Source of the DNA: Sphingomonas ginkgonis
GTDB taxonomy: Bacteria > Pseudomonadota > Alphaproteobacteria > Sphingomonadales > Sphingomonadaceae
NCBI RefSeq assembly: GCF_003970925.1
Contig: NZ_RWJF01000001.1
Span: 800,501 to 864,500, forward strand
Direction of reading: 5' to 3'
DNA length: 64,000 bases
In this document: piece after piece, positions 47,075 to 55,872 of the stretch
How the letters are laid out: every line of letters begins with the position of its first letter
Numbering within the stretch: the stretch's first letter is position 1
Notes under the pieces: model-generated
What the model was told of the DNA's origin: nothing
Database searches by the model: none
The model's input: the letters and a program-made list of their open reading frames with translations, nothing else
Translations under genes and position numbers: made by a program

Positions 47075-48129
47075 GTGGCGAGGGGCTGATCGCCGACCCG
47101 CGCCCGGTCCACGCCAGCCTAGGGCACGAGCGATTGGCCGAGCTGTGGCAGCGCGGGCGTGATTTCCTTGGCGCCGATCTGGCGATACTCGGTGGCGCGA
47201 TGAGCTGGGTCTCGGAACGCAACCTCGTCGCCGCGATCAGCAATGCCGGCGGTTTCGGGGTGATCGCCTGCGGGGCGATGACACCCGAGCTGCTCGACAC
47301 CGAAATTGACGAGACGAAGAAGCGGACCGCGCGGCCGTTCGGGGTCAATCTCATCACCATGCACCCGCAACTGTCCGAGCTGATCGAGGTCTGCGCCAAG
47401 CATGGCGTCGGCCATGTCGTGCTGGCCGGCGGCCTGCCGCCGGGCGGAGCGATCGAGAAGATCAAGGGGACGGGGGCGAAGCTGATCGCCTTCGCCCCGG
47501 CGCTGAGCCTGGCGAAGAAGCTGGTCCGCTCGGGCGCCGACGCGATCGTAATCGAGGGGATGGAGGCCGGCGGCCACATCGGCCCGGTCTCGACCTCGGT
47601 GCTGGCGCAGGAGATCCTGCCGGTGATCGCCGGGGACGTGCCGGTGTTCGTCGCCGGCGGGATCGGGCGCGGGGAAGCGATCGCCGCCTATCTCGAGATG
47701 GGCGCGGCGGGCGTGCAGCTCGGCACCCGCTTCGTCTGCGCGACCGAGAGCATCGCCCATCCGAACTTCAAGAAGGCGTTCATCCGCGCCTCGGCGCGTG
47801 ACGCGGTGCCGAGCGTGCAGATCGACCCGCGGCTACCGGTGATCCCGGTCCGCGCGCTCAAGAACAAGGAAACCGAGCGGTTTGCCGCCAAGCAGCGCGA
47901 AATTGCGGAGCATCTCGACGGCCAGCGGCTGGAGATGGCCGAGGCGCAGCTGCAGATCGAGCATTACTGGGCGGGCGCGCTGCGCCGCGCGGTGATCGAT
48001 GGCGACGTCGAGACCGGCAGCGTGATGGCCGGACAATCGGTCGGGATGGTCACGAAGGAGCAGCCGCTCGGCGAGATCATGGCCGAGCTGGTCGACCAGG
48101 CCGCGGCGGCGCTGGAAGCGCGGGCCTAG
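47071..48129 (+). CDS. Nitronate monooxygenase-like flavoprotein (FabK/NMO family)
   Basis: 352 aa, a TIM-barrel FMN enzyme. Visible blocks are LAILGGAMSWVSERNLVAAISNAGGFGVIACGAMTPELL, FGVNLITMHPQL, VVLAGGLPP, DAIVIEGMEAGGHIGP and PVFVAGGIGRGEAIAAYLEMGAAGVQLGTRFVCATES, which bind FMN. Relatives oxidise nitronates or reduce enoyl-ACP; a TonB-box or fatty-acid gene context is absent, so the substrate is open. The ATG overlaps the lysC stop (4 bases) and the end overlaps the convergent GH1-like gene. Confidence 0.88.
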   Translation: MSGEGLIADPRPVHASLGHERLAELWQRGRDFLGADLAILGGAMSWVSERNLVAAISNAGGFGVIACGAMTPELLDTEIDETKKRTARPFGVNLITMHPQLSELIEVCAKHGVGHVVLAGGLPPGGAIEKIKGTGAKLIAFAPALSLAKKLVRSGADAIVIEGMEAGGHIGPVSTSVLAQEILPVIAGDVPVFVAGGIGRGEAIAAYLEMGAAGVQLGTRFVCATESIAHPNFKKAFIRASARDAVPSVQIDPRLPVIPVRALKNKETERFAAKQREIAEHLDGQRLEMAEAQLQIEHYWAGALRRAVIDGDVETGSVMAGQSVGMVTKEQPLGEIMAELVDQAAAALEARA

Positions 48130-49382
48130 TACCAGTCGGGGTCGGGACGCGGTTTCCACTCTCTCGCCGCCTCGACAATGTCCTGCAGCTCGACCGGGGT
48201 GTCGAGCGGATCCTCGTCGAGGCTCTCGACCCGCTTCAGCTTGCGCTGCCAGCGGCGGAGCTCCTGAACGTAGGCAACGCAGGGCTTGCGCATCAGCGTT
48301 CCCGACGGGAGTTCTTCCAGGTCGGCGATGCCGTTGTGCAGCCAGCCGCCCTCGCTCCAGCTCGGCATGTCGACCCCCGGGAAGAGGCAGATGCCGTGAA
48401 GGTCGACCCCGCTGTTCACCGCCGCCATGCACTCGAGCAGCAGGTCGCGGAACCAGTCGTCGCGGCCGCCCTTCAAACCGCTGGTCTCGGCGATGATGAT
48501 CGGGCGACCGTAGCGGCGATAGCCGCGAAGGATGAGGTCGAATACCGGCACGATCCGGTCGTCGTCGGGCTTGAGCGCGGGGTAGGGCCCGCCCTCCGGC
48601 TTATATTCCTGCTGACCAAACGCATAATTGTTGAAGCCGACGATATCGAGCAGTTCGGGGCTGCCGCCCCATTCAGGATGGGTCCGCCCGGCGATCGCAT
48701 CGAGCGCCTCGTAGGGCTCGACGCATTCGGCACGGTGGGCGGCTTCGGCAAGGTCGGGGCGGTCGCGCGGCGGAACGACGTGGAGCAGCGGCTCGATGTG
48801 GATGAGCCGCGCTTCGGGGATTACGGCGCGGATCGCCTTGGCGGCGAAGATGTCAGCCTTGGCCAGCGCCATGCCCAGGCGGCGGCGGTCCCCCGCGCTC
48901 TTGCGGAACGGCGCGCACCAGCCCCACGCCCCGCCCATCAGTGCGAAGTGGCTGATCTCGTTGATCGGGGTGAAAAACCAGGGGCCGTGCGGCTGCTGCT
49001 CGAGCACCCAGCGGGCGGCGGCGGCGGCATAGGCGGCGAAACGGTTGGCGAACTGGTCGTCGAACGGATCGCAGCTGTCGGGCACGCCATAGTGGCAGAG
49101 ATCCCAGATGGGGGTCACCTTCCAGCGCTTCTGCGCGGCGGCGAATGACTCGACGGGCGAGAAGTCGTAGGTCCCGGCGCCGCGCTCGACCAGCGGCCAT
49201 GGGATGCCCTCGCGTGCGACCCCGAGGCCGAGACTGGCGAGAAAACGATAGTCCTCGTCGGCGTGGCTGCGGTGCTGCGTCTCCTCGACGAGGTCGCGGC
49301 GGCCCTGGTCCTTCCAGTCGAAGGTTGAGCATTCAAAGCCCGACAGGAAGAAGGTCGGGAAAATCATTGGTTTCTGAGTCAT
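48126..49382 (-). CDS. GH1-like (clan GH-A) glycoside hydrolase
   Basis: 418 aa from the ATG at 49382. Family-1-like blocks: FLSGFECSTFDW, LASLGLGVAREGIPWPLVERGAGTYDFSPVESF, PIWDLCHYGVPDSCDPFDDQFANRFAAYAAA, acid/base Glu in FFTPINEISHFAL and probable nucleophile Glu in IIIAETSGLKGGRDDWFRDLLLE. No signal peptide. The sequence is shorter than classic beta-glucosidases and the sugar specificity cannot be read. It lies 34 bases downstream of the beta-lactamase-like gene on the same strand. Confidence 0.85.
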   Translation of the reverse strand: MTQKPMIFPTFFLSGFECSTFDWKDQGRRDLVEETQHRSHADEDYRFLASLGLGVAREGIPWPLVERGAGTYDFSPVESFAAAQKRWKVTPIWDLCHYGVPDSCDPFDDQFANRFAAYAAAAARWVLEQQPHGPWFFTPINEISHFALMGGAWGWCAPFRKSAGDRRRLGMALAKADIFAAKAIRAVIPEARLIHIEPLLHVVPPRDRPDLAEAAHRAECVEPYEALDAIAGRTHPEWGGSPELLDIVGFNNYAFGQQEYKPEGGPYPALKPDDDRIVPVFDLILRGYRRYGRPIIIAETSGLKGGRDDWFRDLLLECMAAVNSGVDLHGICLFPGVDMPSWSEGGWLHNGIADLEELPSGTLMRKPCVAYVQELRRWQRKLKRVESLDEDPLDTPVELQDIVEAAREWKPRPDPDWY

Positions 49383-49416
49383 GCCAGCGGCAACGCGCCG
49401 CCCGGCGAACGGTTCG

Positions 49417-50340
49417 CTACTGGGCGGTGGCCGCGACCGGAGCGGCGATCGACGCGGCCGACAGCCCGCCGAACGGCTGGCTGACGATCGACCGGAAGCC
49501 CTCGTAGATGGCGAGCGCGGTCGCGGCGATGGTGCGCGGCCGGTTGTTGCCGTTGCGGGCAAAGATGGCGAGCGCCACCCGGCGCCCGTCGGGCATGGTG
49601 ATGAAGCCGACGTCGCCGGTCAGCCCGTTGAGCGTGCCCGTCTTGTGCTCGACCTTGGTGCCGTACGGAAGGAAGGCCTTCATCCGGTTCTTGCCGGTCT
49701 CGCAGCGGCTCATCACGCCGAGCAGATAGGCTCGGCTGGAGGGCGAGATGAAATCGCCGCTGTCGAGCCGCCGGAGAAACTGGACCATCGCTTCCGGGGT
49801 GGTGCTGTCGCGCACGTCCCACAGGTCCCGACGCGCGGCGAGCAGGGCGGCGATCGTCCGGTCCATCCGCATGCCCTTAACCTGGTGCTGGTTGAGCCAG
49901 GCCTGGATCGCGGACGGGCCGCCGAGATTTCTGAGCAGCATGTCGGTCGCAACATTGTTGCTGTGGATGAGCATGGCATCCATCAGCCGCGCCGCCGATT
50001 GGCCGCCAATCATGTCGTTGAGCGAACGCCGGCCATGCTCGACCTGACTGAGATAGTTGGCGGCGATCGCCACCTTGACCGTGCTCGCCATCGGGAAGCG
50101 CTGGTCGCCGCGAACGCTGACCATCTCCCCGGTCTTAAGGTCGATGGCGGCAACACCGACGTCATTGCTGCTGCCAACGACATAGCCGATCTGCTGCTCC
50201 AGCGAGCGCATCGATGGCGAGGACGCGGCGACAGCCGCCTGCGGCGCGGCTAGCAACAGGGCCGCGGCCATGACGACGCCTTTGCCCCACCCGCGCGGAC
50301 CCGACGTCTTCACCTCCGAGGAGAATGGCAGCAGCGACAA
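49417..50340 (-). CDS. Class A beta-lactamase-like serine hydrolase lacking the omega-loop glutamate
   Basis: 307 aa with a signal peptide ending near ALLLAAPQAAVA. The serine-penicillin-recognising motifs are present: SxxK as Ser86-Thr-Val-Lys89 (PMASTVKVAIA), SxN as Ser127-Asn-Asn129 and Lys233-Thr-Gly235. The omega-loop segment RMDRTIAALL, aligned by eye with R-W-E-P-E-L-N of TEM-type enzymes, has Ile where Glu166 is needed for deacylation and Leu where Asn170 is expected. It may bind beta-lactams without turning them over, or act on peptidoglycan peptides. GGGGGA lies six bases before the ATG. Confidence 0.88.
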   Translation of the reverse strand: MSLLPFSSEVKTSGPRGWGKGVVMAAALLLAAPQAAVAASSPSMRSLEQQIGYVVGSSNDVGVAAIDLKTGEMVSVRGDQRFPMASTVKVAIAANYLSQVEHGRRSLNDMIGGQSAARLMDAMLIHSNNVATDMLLRNLGGPSAIQAWLNQHQVKGMRMDRTIAALLAARRDLWDVRDSTTPEAMVQFLRRLDSGDFISPSSRAYLLGVMSRCETGKNRMKAFLPYGTKVEHKTGTLNGLTGDVGFITMPDGRRVALAIFARNGNNRPRTIAATALAIYEGFRSIVSQPFGGLSAASIAAPVAATAQ

Positions 50341-50500
50341 TTCGTTAATCCCCCGAACCGGAACTGGACAGCAAAGCTGAGCACTAAGTTCATCTTGGTG
50401 AACGAAACCTTATCATGGCGGCCCGAACAAGCATGAGTGACACGTAGATGCGGCGACCTGAGTCTTTTCAGCGGTCCGGCGAGTTGATAGCCCGGAACCC
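50341..50500. other. Divergent intergenic region
   Basis: 160 bases between the beta-lactamase-like gene and ptsP, relatively AT-rich for this genome (TTGGTGAACGAAACCTTATCATGG near 50396). It presumably holds both promoters. No gene seen. Confidence 0.4.
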
Positions 50501-52768
50501 ATGCCCTTGAGCGCCGCCTCCTCCGCCCGCGAGATTCTCACCGGTCTCCACGAGATCATGGCCGCTCGCGGCACCCCGCAATCCAAGCTGGACCGGGTCG
50601 TCGACCTGATTGCGACCGCGCTTCGAAGCGAGGTCTGTTCGATCTACCTGCTTCGCGACCATGTCCTCGAGTTGTGGGCTACCCACGGCCTGCGCAAGGA
50701 GGCGGTGCACGTCACCCGGCTGGAGATGGGCCAGGGTCTGGTCGGGGTGATCGCCGAGGAGGGCCGCGTGCTCAACCTCGCTGAGGCGGCCGAGCATCCG
50801 CAGTTCGTGTACCGGCCGGAAACGGGCGAGGAGCGCTACCACAGCTTCGCCGGGGTCCCGATCATTCGCCGTGAGAGCACCATCGGCACGCTCGCGGTCC
50901 AGCATGCCGAACCGCGCCGTTATGCCGACGTTGAGATCGAGGCGCTGCAGACAGTGGCAATGGTGCTGGCCGAGCTGATCGCCGCGGCCCGGCTGACCGA
51001 CGGGGTAGGGCGGCGACGGGCGCGCTCGAGCGGGATGGTCCGGCTGGCGGGGCTCAAGCTGGTCTCCGGCATGGCGCGCGGGGTCGCCGTGTTCCACCAG
51101 CCGCGGGTGGTGGTCGAGCATACGGTCGCGGAGGACACCGAGGCGGAGCGGGCACGCGTCTATGCCGCCTTCCGCCGCATGCGCGAGCAGATCGAGAACA
51201 TGACCCGCGATGCCGAGTTCGGCACCGCCGGCGAACATCGCGAGATCCTCGAGACCTACAAGATGTTCGCTTACGACGAGGGCTGGGCGCGCCGGATCAA
51301 CGAGGCGATCGACAGCGGCCTCACCGCGGAGGCGGCGATTGAGCGGGTGCAGCAGCGCACCCGCGCCCGAATGCAGGAAATCGACGATCCGCTGCTGAAG
51401 GAGCGGATGCACGACCTCGAGGATCTCGCCAACCGGCTCCTGCGGATCGTCTCGGGGCGGATGGGGACGGCGGCGCAGACCGGCCTCGCCAAGGACGCGA
51501 TCCTGATCGCCCGCAATCTCGGGCCAGCCGAGCTGCTGGAATATGATCGGCGGCGGCTCAAGGGCGTGGTGCTCGAAGAGGGCTCGCTGACCTCGCACAT
51601 GGTGATCGTTGCGCGGGCCCTCGGGATTCCGGTGCTCGGCCGGGTGCAGGACATCCGTCACCTCGCCGACGAGGGCGACGTCATCCTGCTCGACGGCGAC
51701 CAGGGCAGCCTCGCGGTGCGGCCGACGGGGCACATGATCTCGACTTTCGAGCAGCGCATGACGATGAGTCAGCGCCGCCGGGCCGAGTATGCGGCGATCC
51801 GCGGCAAGCCGGCGACGACCAAGGACGGGCTCGCCTGCCAACTGATGGTCAACGCCGGGCTGGCGGAGGACACGGCGCAGCTCGAGAACAGCGGTGCCGA
51901 CGGAATTGGCCTGTTCCGCACCGAGTTCCAGTTCCTCGTCGCCGCCACCCTGCCCGGGCGCGAGAGCCAGTATCGGCTCTACCGGCAGGTGCTCGACGCT
52001 GCGGGCGACAAGCCGGTCGTCTTTCGTACTGTCGACATCGGCGGGGACAAGGCGCTGCCCTACCTGCAGGACGAGAAAGACGAGAGCGAGAACCCGGCGA
52101 TGGGCTGGCGCGCGCTCCGCCTCAGCCTCGAGCGAAGCGCCCTGATGAAGGCGCAGGCGCGAGCGCTGATCGAGGCGGCGGGCGGGCGGACGCTGCGGGT
52201 TATGTTCCCGATGGTCTCGGAACCGTGGGAGTTCGACGAGGCCAAGCAGCTGTTCGAGAAGCAGATCGAATGGGCGGTGCAGGCGAAGCGGCCGACCCCG
52301 GCGAAGATCGAGTATGGCTGCATGCTGGAAGTGCCGAGCCTCGCCGAGGTTCTCGACCTCCTGCTGCCCAAGCTCGACTTCCTGTCGATCGGCACCAACG
52401 ATCTGACCCAGTTCCTGTTCGCAGCGGACCGCGCGGATCCGCGGCTGGCCCAGCGCTACGACTGGCTGAGCCCGGCCATCCTCCGTTTCCTTCGCCGGGT
52501 CATCCGCCAGTGCCGCGAGGCCGGCGTGCCGGTGCGGATCTGCGGCGAGATGGGTGGCCGCCCGCTCGAGGCGCTTGCGCTGGTCGGGATCGGGATGGAG
52601 AGTTTCTCGATCACTCCGGCGGCGGTCGGGGCGATCAAGGCGATGATCCGTTCGCTCGACGCCGGGGCGGCGCGCGCCCGGCTCGAGCAGATGCTCGCCC
52701 GCCCGCCGCGCGACTTCCGCCGCGCGCTGCTGGAGTGGGCACGCAAGCAGGAAGTGGTGCTCGGCTGA
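50501..52768 (+). CDS. ptsP: Nitrogen PTS phosphoenolpyruvate-protein phosphotransferase (GAF domain + EI)
   Basis: 755 aa. The N-terminal GAF domain (about residues 20-160; SEVCSIYLLRDHVLELWATHGL, GQGLVGVIAEEGRVLNL) is followed by Enzyme I. The phosphorylated His lies in EGSLTSHMVIVARALGIPVLG near residue 366. The PEP-binding barrel has GADGIGLFRTEFQFL, FRTVDIGGDKALPYL and the signature DFLSIGTNDLTQFLFAADR near residue 626. It starts the nitrogen-responsive PTS relay (PtsP to NPr to EIIA-Ntr). No NPr or EIIA gene is nearby. Confidence 0.96.
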   Translation: MPLSAASSAREILTGLHEIMAARGTPQSKLDRVVDLIATALRSEVCSIYLLRDHVLELWATHGLRKEAVHVTRLEMGQGLVGVIAEEGRVLNLAEAAEHPQFVYRPETGEERYHSFAGVPIIRRESTIGTLAVQHAEPRRYADVEIEALQTVAMVLAELIAAARLTDGVGRRRARSSGMVRLAGLKLVSGMARGVAVFHQPRVVVEHTVAEDTEAERARVYAAFRRMREQIENMTRDAEFGTAGEHREILETYKMFAYDEGWARRINEAIDSGLTAEAAIERVQQRTRARMQEIDDPLLKERMHDLEDLANRLLRIVSGRMGTAAQTGLAKDAILIARNLGPAELLEYDRRRLKGVVLEEGSLTSHMVIVARALGIPVLGRVQDIRHLADEGDVILLDGDQGSLAVRPTGHMISTFEQRMTMSQRRRAEYAAIRGKPATTKDGLACQLMVNAGLAEDTAQLENSGADGIGLFRTEFQFLVAATLPGRESQYRLYRQVLDAAGDKPVVFRTVDIGGDKALPYLQDEKDESENPAMGWRALRLSLERSALMKAQARALIEAAGGRTLRVMFPMVSEPWEFDEAKQLFEKQIEWAVQAKRPTPAKIEYGCMLEVPSLAEVLDLLLPKLDFLSIGTNDLTQFLFAADRADPRLAQRYDWLSPAILRFLRRVIRQCREAGVPVRICGEMGGRPLEALALVGIGMESFSITPAAVGAIKAMIRSLDAGAARARLEQMLARPPRDFRRALLEWARKQEVVLG

Positions 52769-52841
52769 GCCAACGGTTGACAGGCCGGGAGCCCACCGTG
52801 AAGGTGCCGGCCGGTTCGCAGCAATCACGGACGGGCGGGGT

Positions 52842-53669
52842 ATGGTCGAAACGGACGGGATGGACGGCGGCACGGTCGGCGAGCGGCTGCGGTCGGCGCG
52901 GCAGGCGCAGCAGCTGACGCTCGAGGACGTCGCCGCGCGGACGCGGATCCCGGTCCGCCATCTCGAGAGCATCGAAGGCGGCGACTGGGACCGGCTGCCC
53001 GCCCCGACCTATTCGATGGGGTTCGCCAAGAGCTATGCCTCGGCGCTTGGGCTAGACCGGACCGAGATCGGCGAGCAGCTTCGGGCGGAGATGGGCGGCA
53101 GCACCTATCGCGCGCCCCACGCCGCGCCCGAGGTGTTCGAGCCCGCCGATCCCAAGCGAGTCCCGCCGCGGACGCTGGTGGTGGTCGCGCTGCTGGCGAT
53201 CGTCGCGATCGTCGCTGTCCTCCTTTATCTGCGCAGCGCCTCGCTTGAAGGCGGCCCCGATGCCGCGCCGGGTGCGGCCAACCCGGCGCGGCCGACCGCT
53301 TCGGCGCCCGCCACTCCGGCAGCGGCTCCGGCACCGAGCGGACCGGTGGTGATCACCGCCAACGACGCGGTCTGGCTGCAGGTCAGCGAGAAGGGAGGCG
53401 CGACGCTCTTCTCCGGGCAGCTGGCGCAGGGTCAGGCCTACACCGTGCCGACCACCGCCAAGGCGCCCGTGCTCAAGACCGGCAAGCCCGAGGCAATCCG
53501 CATCTCGGTCGGCACCGCCGACGCGCCGCCCGTCGGCCAGCCCGCAACCACCGTCCGCGACGTCAGCCTGCTCCCGGCCGACCTGCTGCGGCAAGGCGCC
53601 TCGGCGGCGTCGCCGAACGCCGCGACGGGAGCCACTTCCCCTAGTGCAACGGCAGCGCCGCCGCGCTAG
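52842..53669 (+). CDS. RodZ-like helix-turn-helix membrane protein
   Basis: 275 aa. An Xre-type HTH of the RodZ group (VGERLRSARQAQQLTLEDVAARTRIPVRHLESIEGGDWDRLPAPTYSMGFAKSYASALGLD) spans residues about 10-78. One membrane span follows (TLVVVALLAIVAIVAVLLYL, about 110-130), then an Ala/Pro-rich linker and a C-terminal DUF4115 beta domain (VVITANDAVWLQVSEKGGATLFSGQLAQGQAYTVP). RodZ links MreB to the cell wall machinery; this copy sits next to ptsP and a CpoB-like gene, not with ispG. Confidence 0.88.
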   Translation: MVETDGMDGGTVGERLRSARQAQQLTLEDVAARTRIPVRHLESIEGGDWDRLPAPTYSMGFAKSYASALGLDRTEIGEQLRAEMGGSTYRAPHAAPEVFEPADPKRVPPRTLVVVALLAIVAIVAVLLYLRSASLEGGPDAAPGAANPARPTASAPATPAAAPAPSGPVVITANDAVWLQVSEKGGATLFSGQLAQGQAYTVPTTAKAPVLKTGKPEAIRISVGTADAPPVGQPATTVRDVSLLPADLLRQGASAASPNAATGATSPSATAAPPR

Positions 53670-53737
53670 GATTCAGCCGGGGGACAGCTTGCCCGGGCGA
53701 GAGCAGCCGCGGGATTGATGGCGGGGATCAATTGGCT

Positions 53738-54721
53738 ATGCGTTTGAGAATGATGCTTTTGCTCGCGGGCGTCGCGGGCAGTCTTTCGACTGCGGGACTG
53801 ACCCGCGATCCGCCCACCGCGGAACAGCGGCTCGACCGGCTCGAGCGCCAGGTCCGGCAGGTGCAGGGCAAGCTGTTCCCCAAGGGACAGCCAGCCGACA
53901 CCGCCGGCGTTTCGGACGATCCGGCGGCGACCCAGTCGACCGTGACCGATCTCGCGACGCGCATCGACGCGCTCGAGAAGTCGCTGGCGGAGATCACCCG
54001 CGCGTCGGAGGAGAACGGCAACCGCCTGAGCACAATGGAGGCCGACGTCGCGCGCATGCGGGCGGACAGCGACAATCGCTTCAAGGCGCTGGAAAATGCC
54101 GGGCCGCCGCCCGCGGCCGCGGGGAGTGCGGCCGTCGCGCCGACATCGCCCCAGGCCGACGCGAGCGAGCCGCCGGCACCGACTCCGGCGCCCGAGCCGC
54201 GCCCCGCGCCGCGCAAGGTGGTCCGCGAAGGACCGCCGCCCGCGCCCAAGCCGAAGTTCGAGACAGGCGAAGCGGACAGCACGCCCGCCCGCCCGGCAGT
54301 CGCCACCAAATTGGCGAGCGGCGCGGCCGGGCTCGATGCCGAGGCCGCCTATGACGCCGGCTACCAACACTGGATGAAAAAGGACTTTGACGGCGCGGTC
54401 ACCGCGCTGAAGGGCTTCTCGGCCAAGTATCCGGGCAACCGCCGGGTAAGCTGGGCGAACAATCTCTCCGGCCGTGCGCTGCTCGACAGCGGCCAGCCGC
54501 GCGCCGCGGCCGAAGTGCTGCTCGCCAACTACCGCAAGGATCCCAAAGGGGAGCGGGCGCCCGACAGCCTTTTCTATCTCGGCCAGGCGCTGATGCGGCT
54601 CAACCAGTCGACCCAGGCGTGCAAGGCCTACGCCGAGCTGCAGGACGTGTACGGCTCTTCGATGCGCCCCGACCTTCGCAAGCTGCTCACCCCCGCGAAG
54701 GCCGAGGCCGGCTGCAAGTGA
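53738..54721 (+). CDS. cpoB: CpoB/YbgF-like periplasmic TPR protein
   Basis: 327 aa. A signal-like N-terminus is followed by a coiled coil (TAEQRLDRLERQVRQVQGKLF; ATRIDALEKSLAEITRASEENGNRLSTMEADVARMR), a Pro/Ala-rich linker (residues about 115-190) and C-terminal TPRs (AAYDAGYQHWMKKDFDGAVTALKGFSAKYPGNRRVSWANNLSGRALL). This is the CpoB layout. CpoB coordinates PBP1B and Tol during division, but tol-pal genes are absent from the window. The ATG at 53738 is preceded by GGGGAT. It overlaps tilS by 4 bases. Confidence 0.88.
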   Translation: MRLRMMLLLAGVAGSLSTAGLTRDPPTAEQRLDRLERQVRQVQGKLFPKGQPADTAGVSDDPAATQSTVTDLATRIDALEKSLAEITRASEENGNRLSTMEADVARMRADSDNRFKALENAGPPPAAAGSAAVAPTSPQADASEPPAPTPAPEPRPAPRKVVREGPPPAPKPKFETGEADSTPARPAVATKLASGAAGLDAEAAYDAGYQHWMKKDFDGAVTALKGFSAKYPGNRRVSWANNLSGRALLDSGQPRAAAEVLLANYRKDPKGERAPDSLFYLGQALMRLNQSTQACKAYAELQDVYGSSMRPDLRKLLTPAKAEAGCK

Positions 54722-55734
54722 GTTCGGCGGGCGCGGTGTGGGGCGAGGGTCCCGCCGCCTTGCTCGCTTCCGATGCCGTCCGGCGCTTCGAAGCCGATCT
54801 CAACGCCTTGCTACCGCTTGGCGCGGCGTTCGGGCTCGCCGTCTCGGGCGGGCCGGACAGCGTCGCACTTCTCCTCCTCGCGGCGGCGGCTCGCCCAGAG
54901 GGCTGCCTTGTCGCGACCGTCGATCACGATCTTCGACCCGAAAGCGCGGTGGAAGCGCTGCTGGTGGAACGGCTGTGCGCGGCGCTGGAGCTGCCCCACG
55001 AGACGCTCAAGCTGCGCTGGGCCGAACCGCCGCTCAGCGCACTGCAGGAGCAGGCGCGGGCCGCGCGCTACGCGGCGCTGGGGGATTGGGCCGTGGCGAA
55101 TGGGCTCGGCGCGGTCCTGACCGGCCATCACCGTGACGATCAGGCCGAAACAATGCTGATGCGTCTGTCGCGCGGGTCGGGTGTACGAGGTCTTGCGGCG
55201 ATGCGTGCCGACGCTCCGCTTCCCGGCGGCTCGGGCATTCGCCTGATCCGGCCGCTGCTTGACTGGAGCCGGGCCGAGCTGGGCGAGATCTGCGCGGTGG
55301 CGGGCGTGGAGCCCTGCCACGACCCCGGCAATGACAATGCCCAGTTCGAGCGCGTCCGCTTCCGGCAGGCGCTGGCGATGCTGGACCTCGATCCGGCGGC
55401 GCTGGCGCGCAGCGCCCGTGCGCTGGAGGACGCCGATCGTGCGCTGGAGTGGGTCGCAGACGAGCTCTGGGTGGCCCGCGTGCGACCCGACGAGCACGGC
55501 GGGCTCGTGCTGAAGGTTGCCGACTTGCCGGCCGAACTTCGCCGCCGGCTGGTCACGCGGGCCGTGGCCGAGCTCGATCCCGCCGGAGTGCCGCTGCGCG
55601 GGCGGGAATGCGACGAACTTCTCGATCGGTTGGCAGCGGGAACGTCGGCGTCAGTCCGCTCGCTGATCGCACGCGGCGGCCCCCAATGGGCTTTTCTGCC
55701 CGCTCCCCCGCGCCAGCCGCGAAAGCCAGGTTGA
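54718..55734 (+). CDS. tilS: tRNA(Ile)-lysidine synthetase
   Basis: 338 aa from a GTG at 54718 that overlaps the cpoB stop (GTGA). It converts C34 of the CAU isoleucine tRNA to lysidine. The PP-loop is LAVSGGPDSVALLLLA; further blocks are ATVDHDLRPESAVEALLVERLC and TGHHRDDQAETMLMRLSRGSGVRGLAAM. The C-terminal half is short, as in other alphaproteobacterial forms. In the same organism group it is usually followed by ftsH; here ftsH is elsewhere. Confidence 0.94.
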   Translation: MSSAGAVWGEGPAALLASDAVRRFEADLNALLPLGAAFGLAVSGGPDSVALLLLAAAARPEGCLVATVDHDLRPESAVEALLVERLCAALELPHETLKLRWAEPPLSALQEQARAARYAALGDWAVANGLGAVLTGHHRDDQAETMLMRLSRGSGVRGLAAMRADAPLPGGSGIRLIRPLLDWSRAELGEICAVAGVEPCHDPGNDNAQFERVRFRQALAMLDLDPAALARSARALEDADRALEWVADELWVARVRPDEHGGLVLKVADLPAELRRRLVTRAVAELDPAGVPLRGRECDELLDRLAAGTSASVRSLIARGGPQWAFLPAPPRQPRKPG

Positions 55735-55760
55735 CAGGCCCCGCCTAACCCCCCTATCCG
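55731..55760 (+). promoter_or_regulatory. Probable promoter of tRNA-Leu
   Basis: TTGACA (55731-55736) and TATCCG (55755-55760) with an 18-base spacer, ending 25 bases before the mature tRNA 5' end. The -35 box overlaps the tilS stop codon. Confidence 0.6.
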
Positions 55761-55785
55761 CCGCGGCCTGCCAAGCATCATCTGT

Positions 55786-55872
55786 GCCCAGGTGGCGGAA
55801 TTGGTAGACGCACCAGCTTCAGGTGCTGGCGCTCGCAAGGGCGTGGAGGTTCGAGTCCTCTCCTGGGCACCA
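55786..55872 (+). tRNA. tRNA-Leu (anticodon CAG)
   Basis: 87 bases with encoded CCA. Acceptor stem GCCCAGG / CCTGGGC, D arm with AATTGGTAGAC, anticodon stem CCAGC / GCTGG around loop TTCAGGT (anticodon CAG, 55820-55822), a long variable arm typical of class II tRNAs, and T arm GGTTCGAGTCC. It is the probable insertion target of the recombinase element to its right, and the gene remains intact. Confidence 0.97.

Noticed and set aside
52777-52805. Promoter at TTGACA upstream of the RodZ-like gene
   Set aside because: The -35 box is perfect and shares GGTTGACAGGCC with the tRNA-Leu promoter, but no plausible -10 box follows at 16-19 bases.
50468-52972. 834-codon frame antisense to ptsP
   Set aside because: ptsP has all family motifs; the antisense product has no recognisable feature.
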